Source: Liolophura sinensis (lineage: Eukaryota; Mollusca; Polyplacophora; Chitonida; Chitonidae). From it: a stretch of 64,000 bases of DNA. The stretch covers positions 91,941,805 to 92,005,804 of the forward strand of contig NC_088295.1 of assembly GCF_032854445.1 (NCBI RefSeq), read 5' to 3'. A program made the translations under genes and the position numbers. Of the stretch, positions 25,507 through 38,170 are shown one piece after another (position 1 is the first letter of the stretch; every line of letters begins with the position of its first letter). The notes below the pieces were generated by a model. That model ran no database searches. It worked only from the letters and a program-made list of their open reading frames with translations, and had not been told where the DNA came from.

Positions 25507-25685
25507 TACGGCATAGTCTGGGAGACCGTCTAGTATGAGAGGCCGCCTTGGTTAGGTTGCCTAGTCTGGGAGGCCGCAAAGTCTGGGAGACCACCTAGTC
25601 TGGAAGGCCTAGCTAGGGAGACAGCCAAGTTAGGGAGACCGCCTTGTCTGAAAGACGTCCTAGGCTGGGAGACCGCCTAGTCCAT
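25507..25685. repeat. Short-unit tandem repeat, about 21 bp, diverged
   Basis: Phrases CTAGTCTGGGAGACCGC and CTTGTCTGAAAGACG recur about nine times with many changes and variable unit length (about 19-23 bases). Confidence 0.75.
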
Positions 25686-26587
25686 GCGCATTGGGCTTTA
25701 CTCCCCGTGAACGGTGAAAGTCTCCCTATACTATGCACGTAGTCAGCGGTAATACCTCTGATAAGTGGTCATCGCGACGGTCAGTGAGGCTAGGCCCCTC
25801 GCCGTAATGTGAGTAATCCGGCCGGTATACGGGGCTTCGGCCGCCGGAATTCACTTATCCGCTCTCTGCCAACTAGACCATCAAAACCGATAGGGACGAT
25901 TTGATTTCCGTATATTAGATTAAGCAACAACTGGCGATCTGTATATAGACAATCAGCGGACAGACAGGTGGCCGATTAGAGCGGGGAAGCTGGCGTCACG
26001 TGAGCGGCTGATGACGGGGAAACTATAAGAAGATAGACGGACAAGACCAAGCCAATATTCCCTTCATTAACACCACAATATAACGACACGAGCACGAGCG
26101 GACCGCTTGTAATACCTTCAATACCAGTCCACACCTCGCTTTCAAATGGACTGTTTATTCGATTAAACAAGCTGGTACATACTTTAATTCGAAAACAATT
26201 AGGAGGAAGTGAGGACAAGACGGACGAGTAGTGTACACAGAAGAAAGATTGCTGGGGACACAGAAAGAGGGCTTCGATTGCCCGTCTGCGCAGACTAATG
26301 GACAGGCACCGAACAAAACAAGGCTGACAGAAAGAAAATAAAGCGCGGTCTATAGTCGTGTACAGAACAGACTTGAATAGTGTTAATTAATGAGGTAGGT
26401 ATTGAGTAGACAGTCGTGTCGTTGTGGCCTTTAGGGTTATATCTGTCAAATACGTCACTCTTTTAAATATAATAGAATGCCTGAAAGTGACCAGCGTACG
26501 TAGCACAGACGAGTCTGTCATGCTGCCTTATTGGTTCCGTGTGGTTCGAACTTCCGATTTCGTTTGTTACAGTTCACATCCCCGGTT
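25686..26587. other. Unassigned sequence, no gene seen
   Basis: A GC-rich patch lies at 25780-25860. The minus open frame at 25976-26218 has no recognisable domain. Confidence 0.45.
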
Positions 26588-26726
26588 ATATTTATTTATT
26601 TATTTGTTTGATTGGTGTTTTACAGCGTACAGCGGCCAGTATTAGGGTGGGAGGAAACCGGGGAGAGCTCGGGGTAAACCCAAGACCATCCGCAGGTTGT
26701 TGGCAGATTTTCCCACGTCCCCCGGT
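26588..26726 (+). mobile_element. SINE-like repeat family A, copy at an array edge
   Basis: It has the TTTATTTATTTATTTG start, GATTGGTGTTTTACAGCGTA, CAGCGGCCAGTATTAGGGTG, GGAGGAAACCGGGGAGAGC, CCATCCGCAGGTTGTTGGCA and GATTTTCCCACG. Part of the core (ACTCAAGAATATTTCAC) is deleted. The 54-bp array begins directly at its end. Confidence 0.85.
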
Positions 26727-27870
26727 TCTTGTGTCACGCAACAGTTATGTATACAGTTGTCTCCTGGAGCGCCAGTCAGGATTGTGTCACACAACAGTCA
26801 TGTGTACACTTGTCTCCTGGCAACGCCAGTGTCACAAAACAGTCATGTCTACAGTTGTCTCCTGGAGCGCCAGTCAGGATTGTGTCACACAACAGTCATG
26901 TATACAGTTGCCTCCTGGCAACGCCAGTCACGATAATATCACACACCAGTCATGTATACAGTTGTCTCCTGGCAACGCCAGTCAGGATAGTGTCACACAA
27001 CAGTTATGTATACAGTTGCCTCCTGGCAGCGCCAGTCAGGATAGGGTCACACAACAGTTATGTATACAGTTGTTTCCTGGCAGCGCCAGTCAGGATTGTG
27101 TCACACAACAGTCATGTGTACACTTGTCTCCTGGCAACGCCAGTGTCACAAAACAGTCATGTCTACAGTTGTCTCCTGGAGTGCCAGTCAGGATTGTGTC
27201 ACACAACAGTCATGTATACAGTTGCCTCCTGGCAACGCCAGTCACGATAATATCACACACCAGTCATGTATACAGTTGTCTCCTGTCAACGCCAGTCAGG
27301 ATAGTGTCACATAACAGTTATGTATACAGTTGCCTCCTGGCAGCGCCAGTCAGGATAGGGTCACACAACAGTTATGTATACAGTTGTCTCCTGGCAGCGC
27401 CAGTCAGGATAGGGTCACACAACAGTTATGTATACAGTTGTCTCCTGGCAGCGCCAGTCAGGATTGTGTCACACAACAGTCATGTATACAGTTGCCTCCT
27501 GGCAGCGCCAGTCACGATAATGTCACACACCAGTCACGTATACAGTTGTCTCCTGGCAGCGCCAGTCACGATAGTGTCACACAACAGTTATGAGTACAGT
27601 TGTCTCCTGGCAGCGTCAGCCAGGATAGTGTCACACAACAGTTATGTATACAGTTGTCTCCTGGCAGCGCCAGTCAGGATGGTGTCACACAACAGTTATG
27701 TATACAGTTGCCTCCTGGCAACGCCAGTCAGGATAGGGTCACACAACAGTTATGTATACAGCTGTCTCCTGGCAGCGCCAGTCAGAAAAGTGTCACACAA
27801 CAGTTATGTATACAGTTGTATTCTGGCAGCGCCTATCAGGATTGTGTCACACAATAGTTATGTGTAATGT
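26727..27870. repeat. Tandem repeat, 54 bp, about 21 copies
   Basis: The unit contains GTGTCACACAACAGTTATGT, ATACAGTTGTCTCCTGGCAG and CGCCAGTCAGGATA. Two copies are shortened (GCCAGTGTCACAAAACAG at 26829 and 27143). Their flanks match for a few hundred bases, so a multi-unit block was duplicated with an offset near 314 bases. The 54-base unit keeps all three plus frames open for long distances (one frame 26539-27867, 442 codons), each with an 18-residue periodicity. I treat these as non-coding. Confidence 0.95.
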
Positions 27871-30138
27871 GGCGTTGTGACAGCAGTGTAAAAATAGATG
27901 GTCATGGTGTCGTGAGATGGAACGATACCGCCGCCAGTTGGTGATTAACAAGTGACGCCAACCTTATAATACATTTTAAAATTTTTTAAGTGCGCCTATT
28001 AAAGGCGCGACTTTCCAATCTTGCTTAGTCACTCGGTTAGCTAATGAGTGTAACCAAAGTCACAGAGACAGAAGCTGTGTTAGAGAACATCGTCTCGCAG
28101 AGGCACTAAGTCCACATAAGCCGGCATCGAAGCATATTTTGATATAAGTGTGGACAATGGTATGAGTCTGATGTGGTATTGTTAATGTCAGCAAATTGTA
28201 CCTCACTGGGGCATTTGTATATTATGTGTTTCTTCTCACCTCCGAAATGTTCACCATGGACAGCCGCACAACAAGTCTAGTATGTAAAAAGTTACCCTAT
28301 GAGAGCAGGTTGGATTTGATAAGAACTGTGTATTTAAACGCCTAATAAAAGTGATAGTAAAATGTGTAAAAATGGTTCGATTAGAATTGAACATTTTGGG
28401 GTTTTTCCTATCGAAATTTTTGTTATCAGCTAGTATGGATTCAGTGTACCTTACACACACCTTGCTCTTTGATTTGCTCTTGATGGTATTAAGTTGGTTA
28501 AACATGTGTCTAAAACCATGGGTGTCTAACAAGCCGCCTTTGGTCTGCCCACTGTAATTATTTACTCTATTAACAATCACTGTGCACTTATGGATCTGCA
28601 TTAGATATAAACACTATGAGAGTAAATGAAAAATAAATAGGCCACAGTGGCAATATAACTGGTAAAAGCTGCTGCGGGCTGTAAAACTCATACGATCAGG
28701 ATGTAATAGTATACATCTTAAAACACATCCAGGGCCCCAGTGGGTAATCGGGCGATCTTTTATTATTCAAAGAGAATGAAGAGCTCTGTGAAAAACCAAT
28801 AAAATTGTTATATTTCGGAAAGGTTGACTGACATAATGACAAAGCAGAATAATTTGTGGGTATGGTGAAGTAAGGCAAGCAATGGCGAAGGTGTAATAAA
28901 TCAGAGATTTGAGACACTGAGAAGACTTGTATGCTGTGTGAAGGCTGTAGTACACAGAAGATAACGGTAATCATCGAATAAACACCTGACAAGCATACAG
29001 GTATTATTAACTAAGATCAAAGGAAGCATCCAAGCGGGAAGCCCCACTGGTTGCTATGGTAATCTTAAATGAGGCCTCAGCTTTGATGTTGTTGTTTCCC
29101 TGCCTACTTTGATGTGCCCGTCTGTCAGGAAAGAGGGATTGGATTAGCAGGTCAGCTCATACCTATGAATCTATCCCGACCTGACCGCAAAGCCACGGCC
29201 AAGGCGGATGGTGTCATTGTAACAAAAGAGAGGCTGTGTCAGGGGAAACAGGCACAAAATGGAATCGACATACCTGATAAATTCCTTCGAGAAGCCAGCT
29301 TCGTAAAAACGGTATACAGCACTGGTTAATTGTCCCAGGCGGACCGCTTCCCTCATCCTGAGGAGACCCGGTTTGGCAGAGACCAATTCTCCGCGGAGAA
29401 GTCGACGAATCTCCAGTGACAGGGTTAGCTGAGCGGGAACGGATTTCGGTGCACATTTGAATAAAGGAGAGATTTAAAATAGAGCGATGAAAGCCGTTTG
29501 CCAGGCACATATCCACGAAGGCGTGCGCTTTGATCTTACAAAGTCATCAATATTCTCATGAAACTATTTGAAATATTACCCAAAGTTAAATAAGCGAAGC
29601 CGAGAGACTTATTTATTCTGCACGAGATAGGTAGCCATCTGTTTGATGTACGGCAACAGGTGCGGTGCTGCCAACCATGATGAACACAAGTAAATATTGT
29701 GTAAGGAGAGATACGGGATAAGACAGACTGGTAATGACAGCTCTAATCTCTGCCGGTAACACATTCTGTCATGGGTAGGCTCGATTTGACATGTTTGGCC
29801 GCGTGGCCAATACCGGAGATAACAGTCATCCGCACGTGGCAAGACGAACTTGTAGCTGACATCCAGCAATGCTAACTATCTCTGCCACTGACAGTAATGC
29901 GAATAAGCATGGGCGTATTCTTGGTTGAGATCTGTTACGTTTGTCAATGTCTTCTATCAAATCCAGCCAAGGTTTCCTGTATATTGCATATATATACCAA
30001 CTAAACAAGCCCTTGTTCAACAGTATGTCCTATATCAAACCCAGACAAGTTCCCAGATTCTGTAGTTATGCTGAATGGTCCCCATTTTAATCGCAATTTA
30101 TTCTATCCGAAAGCCATACGAATTAACCCGATAACCAT
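27871..30138. other. Unassigned sequence, no gene seen
   Basis: An open frame of 116 codons lies at 28251-28601 minus, with a lysine- and serine-rich middle, and overlaps a hydrophobic plus-strand frame at 28351-28557. Neither is recognised. The moderately GC-rich stretch 29100-29450 has short frames on both strands without motifs. Confidence 0.45.
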
Positions 30139-30303
30139 GTGAATCAACGAGAACGGTCAGCCCAAAGACAATGCTCTTTTAAACAAGAATGGTCAGTCCA
30201 AAGACAATGCCCTATTAAACAAGAACGGTCAGTCCAAAGACAATGCACTATTAAACAAGAACGGTCAGCCCAGAGACAATGCCCTATTAAACAAGAACGC
30301 TTG
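30139..30303. repeat. Tandem repeat, 36 bp, about 4.5 copies
   Basis: AACAAGAACGGTCAGTCCAA followed by AGACAATGCCCTATTA repeats with a 36-base period, giving an open frame with the 12-residue pattern QERSVQRQCPIK on the plus strand. Too short and isolated to call a gene. Confidence 0.88.
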
Positions 30304-30318
30304 GCATGCATCAATCAG

Positions 30319-30500
30319 TCCGAACACCAAAACGAATCAACCCCAACACCAAAAAGAATCAACCCCAACACCAAAAAGAATCAACCCCAACACCAAAAAG
30401 AATCAAACTAAACACCAAAAAGAACCAGCCCTAACACCAAAAGAACCAGCCCCAACAACAACAAAGAATCAAAAGGAATACCAAAAAGAGTCAACCAGAA
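30319..30500. repeat. Tandem repeat, 22 bp, about 7 copies
   Basis: AACACCAAAAAGAATCAACC recurs at 22-base steps (for example 30345, 30367, 30389) and then decays. It follows the 36-bp array almost directly and precedes the reverse-transcriptase relic. Confidence 0.85.
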
Positions 30501-30639
30501 CACTATACAAAATACCAACCAAGAATACACGAAGGTAATTATTTTCACTATTTATGACACTATTTGACACCATACATTCGCTTGAATTATTCGCATTAGA
30601 TACTGGAGGAAATGTTTCTGACTGGATACAGTCTCAAAA

Positions 30640-32010
30640 ATTCTGGTTGTGAAGGGTCCTAAGTATAGAGTGCCGAGAAAGATAAATAAGTTCTGAAGGA
30701 TCCTACCGTGCGAAAGGTACTTGATGACCTTCAGAGAAAATACGTTACTGTTCCTGCGGACGAAGCTCCTTATAATATATCTGTCTGCAAGAATCATTAC
30801 TACCATGTACTTCCAGAAAAGCTTTACATCACTACAAGAGCTGCCCCAACGTATTCTAGAACGACCAGTTCGCTGGTGGAACTATACTGAAAAACACATC
30901 AGCCTTTTCTCAAATAGAGGAGTGTATCTGAACCTTCCCTTCAGACCGATATATCACAACTTTACTGGATTTCAAAAATGCATAAACCTCCATACAAAGT
31001 TCACTTTATTGCGTTAATGAGAAGCTGTACCACCAAACATGTATCCACTCTCTTAACGAATGCACTACATGAAGTCATTTTGGAAAAAGTACTGTTGTCC
31101 AAATGAAAAATTCTGGTGTTAACGGTATGTGGAGCCTGAAAACTCGGAAAGCCTTACTGAAGAACTAGACGCTCATATACACGCACCGCATAAGGACATC
31201 TCCACTTTATTCACTCTCTAAACTACAATATCTCACACAGATTTAACTGATAGAATTTCATCACTAATTGTGTCCTTGTTTAATAGAACTGGTCACCGCT
31301 ACATCAGCATGAACAGCAACAAACCTTTCTCAGTTCAACTACATGCAAGGGTTACAGTTCATGGGATCGTTGTTCATCGAGTTGCTTGAGTTTCTCATTT
31401 ATATCATCTATGTGAAAAAGGTATTTCAATGTGTACCAATTGTGCTCCCCTTTCGGCTAACCTATACCTGTTCTCATACGAATACTACTATCTGCAGAAA
31501 CTGTTAAGGAGTAATTCTCTCCAGGCGCGATCATTCTCATTGACTAAACGGTGTATTGATGACCTGCTAGCTTTAAACAATCCATATACATCAAAGGTTG
31601 TAAAAGATATTTACTCACCTTCCCTGGATTTAAAAGAAACCGGAGACTCTCCAGATGGTATATCTTATCTCGACCTATATTTGTACAAAAATCAAAACGG
31701 TTTCCTCTCTCGCCGATTGTACGACAAAAGGGATAGTTTCAACTTTACATTGTAAACTATCCTGTCTTGGACAGCAATATACCATATAGGTCCTGCATAT
31801 AGCGTGTACATATTTCGCCTTGTAGCATTTGTTAGATCGTGCGTGTGGTGGGATTTCAATCAACGTCAAACGTTATTACTTCAAAAACTAGTGTGTCAGG
31901 GTTATTCCAAGCGCCTACACTCCAAGTTTCTTAAGTCTTACAATGAGTATAATTCTCTTGTAAGTAAATATGGACTGAGCCTCCAGTATCTCTTGAGCTC
32001 TGCTTCATGA
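30640..32010 (+). pseudogene. Decayed reverse transcriptase, Penelope-like type
   Basis: Several conserved blocks of one reverse-transcriptase family appear in order on the plus strand but in shifting frames. They are KGPKYRVPRKINK from 30652, LQRKYVTVPADEAPYN near 30730, YWISKMHKPPYK near 30962, TTISHTDLTDRISSL near 31228, then MCTNCAPLSANLYLFSYE from 31429, and the catalytic block with CIDD at 31552-31563. ISYLDLYLYKNQNG and LYDKRDSFNF follow, then an in-frame stop at 31753-31755, and the frame resumes with GPAYSVYIFRLVAFVRSC to 32010. The usual YxDD tyrosine is cysteine. Several frameshifts and stops make this inactive. From memory the block order fits the MGTNCAPL-type reverse transcriptases near Penelope-like elements; no GIY-YIG endonuclease was identified downstream. 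Confidence 0.85.
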
Positions 32011-32601
32011 TTGTGTCTACTTCCGCTTAACCCGGGGCTATATTCATCGTGTTGAATTAGATCGCCGCTTTGGACATACGAACAGTTGCAATCAAACCGC
32101 AAATGAAATGTATGTTTTATTATTGACAACTTATATTCTAACATGGTACACGGTTTTGAATACTCATTTCACTCAGTAGGGTAGAACATACCTTGCATCT
32201 TTCCTACATCCTTGAAAACAGCAGACTGATTCTCTTTGTATGATTTCGTCCTATTTCGTTCTTTATATACTTTCTTAGTTCTTTGTTAGTTTGTGTTAAA
32301 CGTCGTTTTGGGAATTGACCTTGCAATTATTGACGGCTGGCATACGAATGTCTCGACGCATAGATTTCCTTGAGTAAAACTCAAATTTTCCTGACTTGAC
32401 TGAATCATGTATGGGTAAACAAAAGCTCAGTGGCTCTAAGAGATGGTGAAAAAGCAAGCATACAAATTACAGTTATGGTGAAAAATGTAATCAGTTCTTC
32501 AGTCTGCTCTAAATCGACGCATAAAATCGAGATAATTTCCGTTTAGTTTAGTGAAGAAAGCAATCGACATCAATGTTATTAAATTATCATGCATATGACT
32601 T
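32011..32601. other. Probable 3' part of the RT element and flank
   Basis: No domain is recognisable. The stretch with GACGGCTGGCATACGAATGT near 32330-32350 may still belong to the element, but its end cannot be fixed from one copy. Confidence 0.35.
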
Positions 32602-32900
32602 CATAAACATAGCTATGGCTATATGAACAATAGCATAAACAATTAGCTATGGCTATATGAACGGGCAATAGCATAAACAATTAGCTATGGCTATATGAAC
32701 GGGCAATAGCATAAACAATTAGCTATGGCTATATGAACGGGCAATAGCATAAACAATTAGCTATGGCTATATGAACGGGCAATAGCATAAACAATTAGCT
32801 ATGGCTATATGAACGGGCAATAGCATAAACAATTAGCTATGGCTATATGAACGGGCAATAGCATAAACAATTAGCTATGGCTATATGAACGGGCAATAGC
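32602..32900. repeat. Tandem repeat, 38 bp, about 8 near-identical copies
   Basis: AACAATTAGCTATGGCTATA followed by TGAACGGGCAATAGCATA repeats with almost no changes between full copies. The first copy lacks the GGGC part. Such uniformity suggests recent expansion. Confidence 0.95.
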
Positions 32901-34618
32901 AGCACATGGTAAGATCTAAATGAAATTTCCTATTGTTGTACTACAAGGCGTGTTTTAGCCAGCTTATCAACTTGACCAGTTTAAAAAATATCACCCAAGA
33001 TCATTTCACCCGATCAAAGACTCAAAGCGTCACATCAAATCATCCAAAGTTTCATTTATTGACTAGATTACTGTTTTCTGCTGTGTTCAGGATAATACCC
33101 TTATCCCATGCAGTGTACAGTGTGTCAGTGTACAGAAAGACGCCAAATGGAAATAGCTTCTGTATATGACAGGTGATTTTCGCGGCATTCATAGTTGTGA
33201 CGACTGCGGTCACTTTCATGCGTGGAGAAAAATAAAAACGCTTTAGGCCGATCAAACCATTTTTGCAAACCAGTAACAGAATCTCATGGATTTATTGGAA
33301 ATTATGGTCGAAATTATGGCAGCGTTTCTGCTTAGGATTAATTGTCTGAAATGCTGCTGCATATAACTGTGTCTTCACAAATGCACACATGTCAGCACTG
33401 GACTGTCATTTTGTGTCTAGTCGTCGACAATAAATCTATGTACATCTCCATCGTAGTTTGATATCATGACTAGTTTGTTGACCATAAATCCATGCATCTT
33501 GCCACCATGGAGTTATATTGTCCATCACCGCGCGCTCTGACCTTTATCGTACACGTATGACCTTGAGTCGACACGCCGATGTTGCGACCGATCTTGATTC
33601 TAAATGAATGATTATAGCTTAATGCCATGTCAGCAATATTCAACCATATCATGTCGATGTCGCTTTTAATCATCGATATAGTGTTCGTGTATCAAATCAG
33701 GTGTTGGCATTTGAAAGCCTACGTAATGACAGCGATCAAACAGTGTCTGTTCTGGAACAAAGGCCTTTGTGTACGGACAGGACGGGAAAGGAACAGTTTC
33801 GTGGGCAATACCTCATCATTCCATCTATAGCGGTGGTCCTTTGGTCTTTTGTCGTTTTAAGTTTTGTGGGAAGGTGAAATGAAGGGTGTAATGCAAATTG
33901 CCATGTTGGTGTGAGGGAGCCTGCTGGTTGGCGCTGGGCGCGACTACTGGCCACGATCAGGCGACTGATAAATGGAGCGGCTATCTGCACATGGACAAGC
34001 TTTCCCTGGATGTTAACGAGACGAAATGAGAACGTTGCCGGTCCACATTAACTGGTCCGAAAGAGAAAAATTGAACCTTCTCATATTGGACGAAATGACT
34101 GAGCTGGGGCAATAGGCCGGGTATATTGACATTTGCAATAAGATCATAAAGATTTCATCACGGAAGTCTAGGCAATCGTGCTGATATTCAATCCGTGCAC
34201 ACTGCATACGTCACTACCGTACATATTTTATGGCTGCGAAATGTTTCATGTACTGCTCTACTCTACTTGGGACTACCAAAAAAATTCCTCTGTTTCTGTA
34301 TCTTTTGTGCAGTTTAACCGAGTAGAGGGTTTGGCGGATGCCGGCAATCTATTACTGGTTAGTGGACGTGGCCGGTTAGCCGTATCCCTAATCACAACTA
34401 ACTCCCACCACTTCTTCCCTGTTTAAATCACCCTGTCGGCAATTCAATTTCTTCAAGTAGGACTATGCCATTGGGTAAGGCGGAGGAAAGAGTCCTGGCC
34501 GCTCGTTTTGTATGCATTAGCTGGAGACATTATTGTAATGAGACGTTGTCGTTTGTGACAGACTCATCCAGCGAGCTTGCAAACCCATCTCGCGAGAGCT
34601 GCCGCCCAGCGCGAGAAC
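32901..34618. other. Unassigned sequence, no gene seen
   Basis: Open frames of 60-84 codons on both strands overlap each other and lack motifs. Confidence 0.5.
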
Positions 34619-34632
34619 GCCAGGGGGCGCTA
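34619..34632 (+). promoter_or_regulatory. CTCF-like core motif
   Basis: GCCAGGGGGCGCTA differs by very little from the known bilaterian CTCF core (CCAGGGGGCGC plus TA). It lies in a locally GC-rich stretch (about 34470-34650). Motif match only: occupancy cannot be judged from sequence. Confidence 0.4.
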
Positions 34633-37174
34633 TCCGCCAAGTCCTTCTCCTAGTGACTATAATTCTGGGAGTCACATCAAAGCCTAGTCGGACCATGCTG
34701 AGTGGTGAATTTGTTTCGTGTAGGTCATTAGCCCCTCACAGAGACCCCGTGTTTTCGGTAATAACACAGGTTTATCACTTTAACTTGGTATAACAGGCTA
34801 ATGTAACCCCTACAACAGCTGTCTCATTTACGTATTCCTAACACAGGATTTTGTGGCTCTGTGGTTGCCTAATATTAAATATAACTTACCTCCTGGGCTT
34901 TGTTATTTCGACCTTGACTATCAGGAAATGACCGCTTTTGTTCTCAGATCGTCTTGTTCACCTGAAGACATGTGATCAGTCGTGAAGTCCAGGCTGGTGG
35001 CGAATGGACAGTCTGGAAAGACAAAGTGAGGCAGAAACAACTACGGGGTGCACATATCTAAACAAGGCTAGCGTGCCGATCCGCCATGCACGCAAATTTA
35101 TGAGGATCAATCCGAAAGTAATTCTAGAAGTATTTGTGCTTTTTTAAGGCCGTCTGATAATGTTAGACAGCACAAAGCTAAATGGCTTGCATAAGGTCTA
35201 TTGATTATCAGAGACCGACAAAGTGCTGTTGGAAAATCACGTACGTATACTGGTGATAGTGAAGCACTTATGGCAGTCCGTACCTGTCCGGCTTCAGTCT
35301 AAAGGTTCCTTACCAAGCCAACTCACCCTCTAACCATTCCTGGATTTAACTCTCTCCTCCCGCCCTTTCAACCCTTATCTGCCCAGAGGGGCGCAATCAC
35401 CCCTTACACCAGGCACCCTGCCTAATTAGGACCCCGTTACATTACTACATAGAGTATATAGCAGAATATAACATTACACATCTTCTTCAGCGAGCCACAC
35501 GCCCATTTATTACGGAATAAAAACAGTTTCATTAACCATAAAGCCCAGAGGGACCGCTTCCCTTTCCAAGGACTTAAAAAACGTCGCCCAGCGGCCTTCG
35601 GTGTCTAATTACAGTACACAATTAGGTACTGTTCCTTTTCTAACTTACTCTATGCGCACACCAGGTTCATTTTCCAAGTAAAAGTGCACCCGGCACCAAG
35701 CCCCTGGTAACTAAGTTGCTTTAAAACGTAAATTGATCTAACACCTAAATCGACTTAATATCTAATTTGATTTAATATCTTACCTGGCCTAATGATCGGC
35801 TTTGTAAATATATCAAAACCGCAAATGCCACAAACGTAGGAAAACATCACCTTAGTCAAAATGCATGGGGTAATTTTTCAGCACAAAATTTAGCTTACAG
35901 CGTGACCTAGTTTTGCTGCCATATTGTCATGTGCAGAAATCATCTTCTCCAGGACGGCCAATTTGTATGAGCTGAAATTTAATGTGCAGAAAAAAGAGGT
36001 TTCGCCGAATAAAGTTTGCTAAAATGACGTATATGTATTTAAAAAAAATGTCGAAATTTTCCTATTTGCATATGTAGTCCCGTGACATGTCATTTTTGAA
36101 TTTTAACTTAAAAAGTGTGGTGTTTGGCCCAGTTTGAGGTAAATCTGACAACAGTTTTTTTTATCTTTTATAGTTATGCCACAACTTAAACTTGGACATA
36201 TTTGTCGTCGTGTTGACGGGTGACTCACATGGAAATAAAATTCTGTCTTTGCTCTACAGAACGGTTCTTTTCACATTGAAGTTTTTAGTGACACCGCTAC
36301 AGCGGCTCACGTTTTGGTCGGAGCCTATTTTTTGAAAGAAGGCCAAGTGAGTTGAAATTCTAATAGCTGATACCGCATAGCGACGCAACAAAAGTTTGGA
36401 AAAATGGTGTTCATATCTTGAAACCGGAAGAAATATAAAAGGATTTACATGAAAGTCGTATGACCACAGACTGTTGAAATTTAACATTAAAAGGGCACTA
36501 CTTAGAGTACTCTGAGCTGCTGATTATGAACCAGATACTAGTTTTTACCTACTTTGCTTATTTTGCCACAAAATCCGATCAAAATGCGAAAAGTGCATTT
36601 CTGACTGTCACTTCACAAAAAACAGTCACAAAACTGAAAAGTAGTGACCTGAATGGACTACAGATGTGACTACAGATTTGTGCGCCAAATGTTTGAGCTG
36701 TAAACAAAAGTTATGCTGCAAATAAATGAAAACGTTCATATTCCGCATATTGTATTATATGTTCAGCGTAATGCCTGCACAGGGTCTCTCAATTCACTAA
36801 TAATGTTACATGTTAAGTGTTAAACTGCCCCTTAGTGTCTGTTACAAAGATTACAACGTGCTCGGACACTCAGACCGAAGCTGCATGCAAACAGTGTGTG
36901 AAGACATCTTGGAAGCGGTAAAACCGCCGGCAGTTTTAGTATTTAACTTAATTTGATATTAATTGGTATTAAGGTTTCAATAACGACTAATGGCGTCTGA
37001 TTAGCGTAAAATAATTCTATCGGGTCTGTTCATTATATAATTTGATGACAACCGGAATTTTCCTCAGATTAGCTAGTGTCTTAGAGTAATTATGGAAGTT
37101 GTGTTTCAGTCTGTTTAAAAACGACCTTGCAGCATGCTCAGTGGGCACCGTATTCCAGCATGGAAACTTTTGGA
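34633..37174. other. Unassigned sequence, no gene seen
   Basis: No gene or mobile element was recognised. The part 35820-36760 is AT-rich with many A and T runs. The minus open frame at 36254-36487 has no motif. Confidence 0.5.
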
Positions 37175-37540
37175 CAATGGTTAGTGATCGAAACTTAGTC
37201 TGAGGTAAAGGCTCAGTGATCGCAGTTGAGGCTGAGGTAAACCGTTAGTTATCTAAACATAGACTATAGTAAAAGGTTAGTAATTGGAGCTGAGGCTGTA
37301 GTCAAACGTTAGTGATTGGAACCGAGGCTGTAGTCAAAGGTTAATCATTGTAACTGAGGCTGTAGTCAAAGGTTAGTGATTGGAACTGAAGATGAGGTCA
37401 AGTGTCAGTGATTGGAACTGAGACTGAGATGAAGGGTTAATGAATGGAACTGAGGTTGAAGTCAGTGGTTACTGATAGTAACTGAGGCTGAGTTCAAAAG
37501 TTAATGATTGGGGCTGAGACTGAGGTCAGCGGTGATAGAC
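37175..37540. repeat. Tandem repeat, 32 bp, about 11 copies
   Basis: GGTTAGTGATTGGAACTGAG followed by GCTGTAGTCAAA recurs at 32-base steps (for example 37276 and 37308), with moderate divergence at both ends. Confidence 0.88.
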
Positions 37541-37978
37541 CACCTGACTTGATAGACACCTTGTAGAATTAATCGTATGAGAAATCAACCACGGTATAAA
37601 ACATTCTTAAAAACAACCCAACTTCAGGCATGATATTTCTAATCAATCTTCTAAAGACAACAAAGTCATGTTATTGTCAGTAAAAGTTAATTATGACCAC
37701 ATCATGGTTTGAAAGAAGGTTTTGTAAGTTTTAATTATGAAGATGAAATAAAAAAGAAATCAGGACGTACTGCTCTACAAACCTCTCCACATGTAGAGCA
37801 TCCTTGTGTAAAAGAAACCAATGTACACGTTGAGCCAGTCTCTCTGTGATCAAACCTGTCAACAATCCCCATGTTCCGCCAATGAATGAAACAAAACTCA
37901 CGGTGACGTCGCCCAGACGTAAGGAAAAATAATTCTCAACATTTGCCTACGGCGCTCTAACAAGAATCATCGTTCAAC
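37541..37978. other. Unassigned sequence
   Basis: No gene was recognised. It adjoins the candidate exon cluster at 38 kb. Confidence 0.45.
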
Positions 37979-38170
37979 CTGGTAATGAAGACTGATTAAA
38001 AGCTGACGGGGTAGAAAAGTCTCGGTACTCCTTGCAACGCACAGCTACAATACTGCGCGGAAAAGTCACCTTCACGAACGCAAATGAGTAACTCGTTTGA
38101 TCTTCTGATGTACTATCTGATTTGCTGGTGTATATATACCAAAGATCTGTGCCGTTAGCGGATTGCACAG
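37979..38170 (-). other. Candidate symmetrical exon, phase 1-1
   Basis: The minus strand has an acceptor TGTCTTACCACAG and a donor TTACCAG/GTTGAA enclosing 192 bases. The frame enters and leaves in phase 1 and encodes about 64 residues, including NGTDLWYIYTSKSD, SYSFAFVKVTFPRSIVAV and CKEYRDFSTPSAF. Symmetrical 1-1 exons are typical of extracellular domains. I do not recognise the domain. The opposite strand is also partly open, so this stays a candidate. Confidence 0.3.

Noticed and set aside
26539-27867. Open frame of 442 codons
   Set aside because: It lies in the 54-bp array, the other two plus frames are open in the same way, and its start lies in the SINE-like copy. The openness follows from a unit divisible by three that lacks stops.
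28251-28601. 116-codon minus open frame
   Set aside because: It overlaps an equally open plus frame, with no domain or splice signals that I could support.
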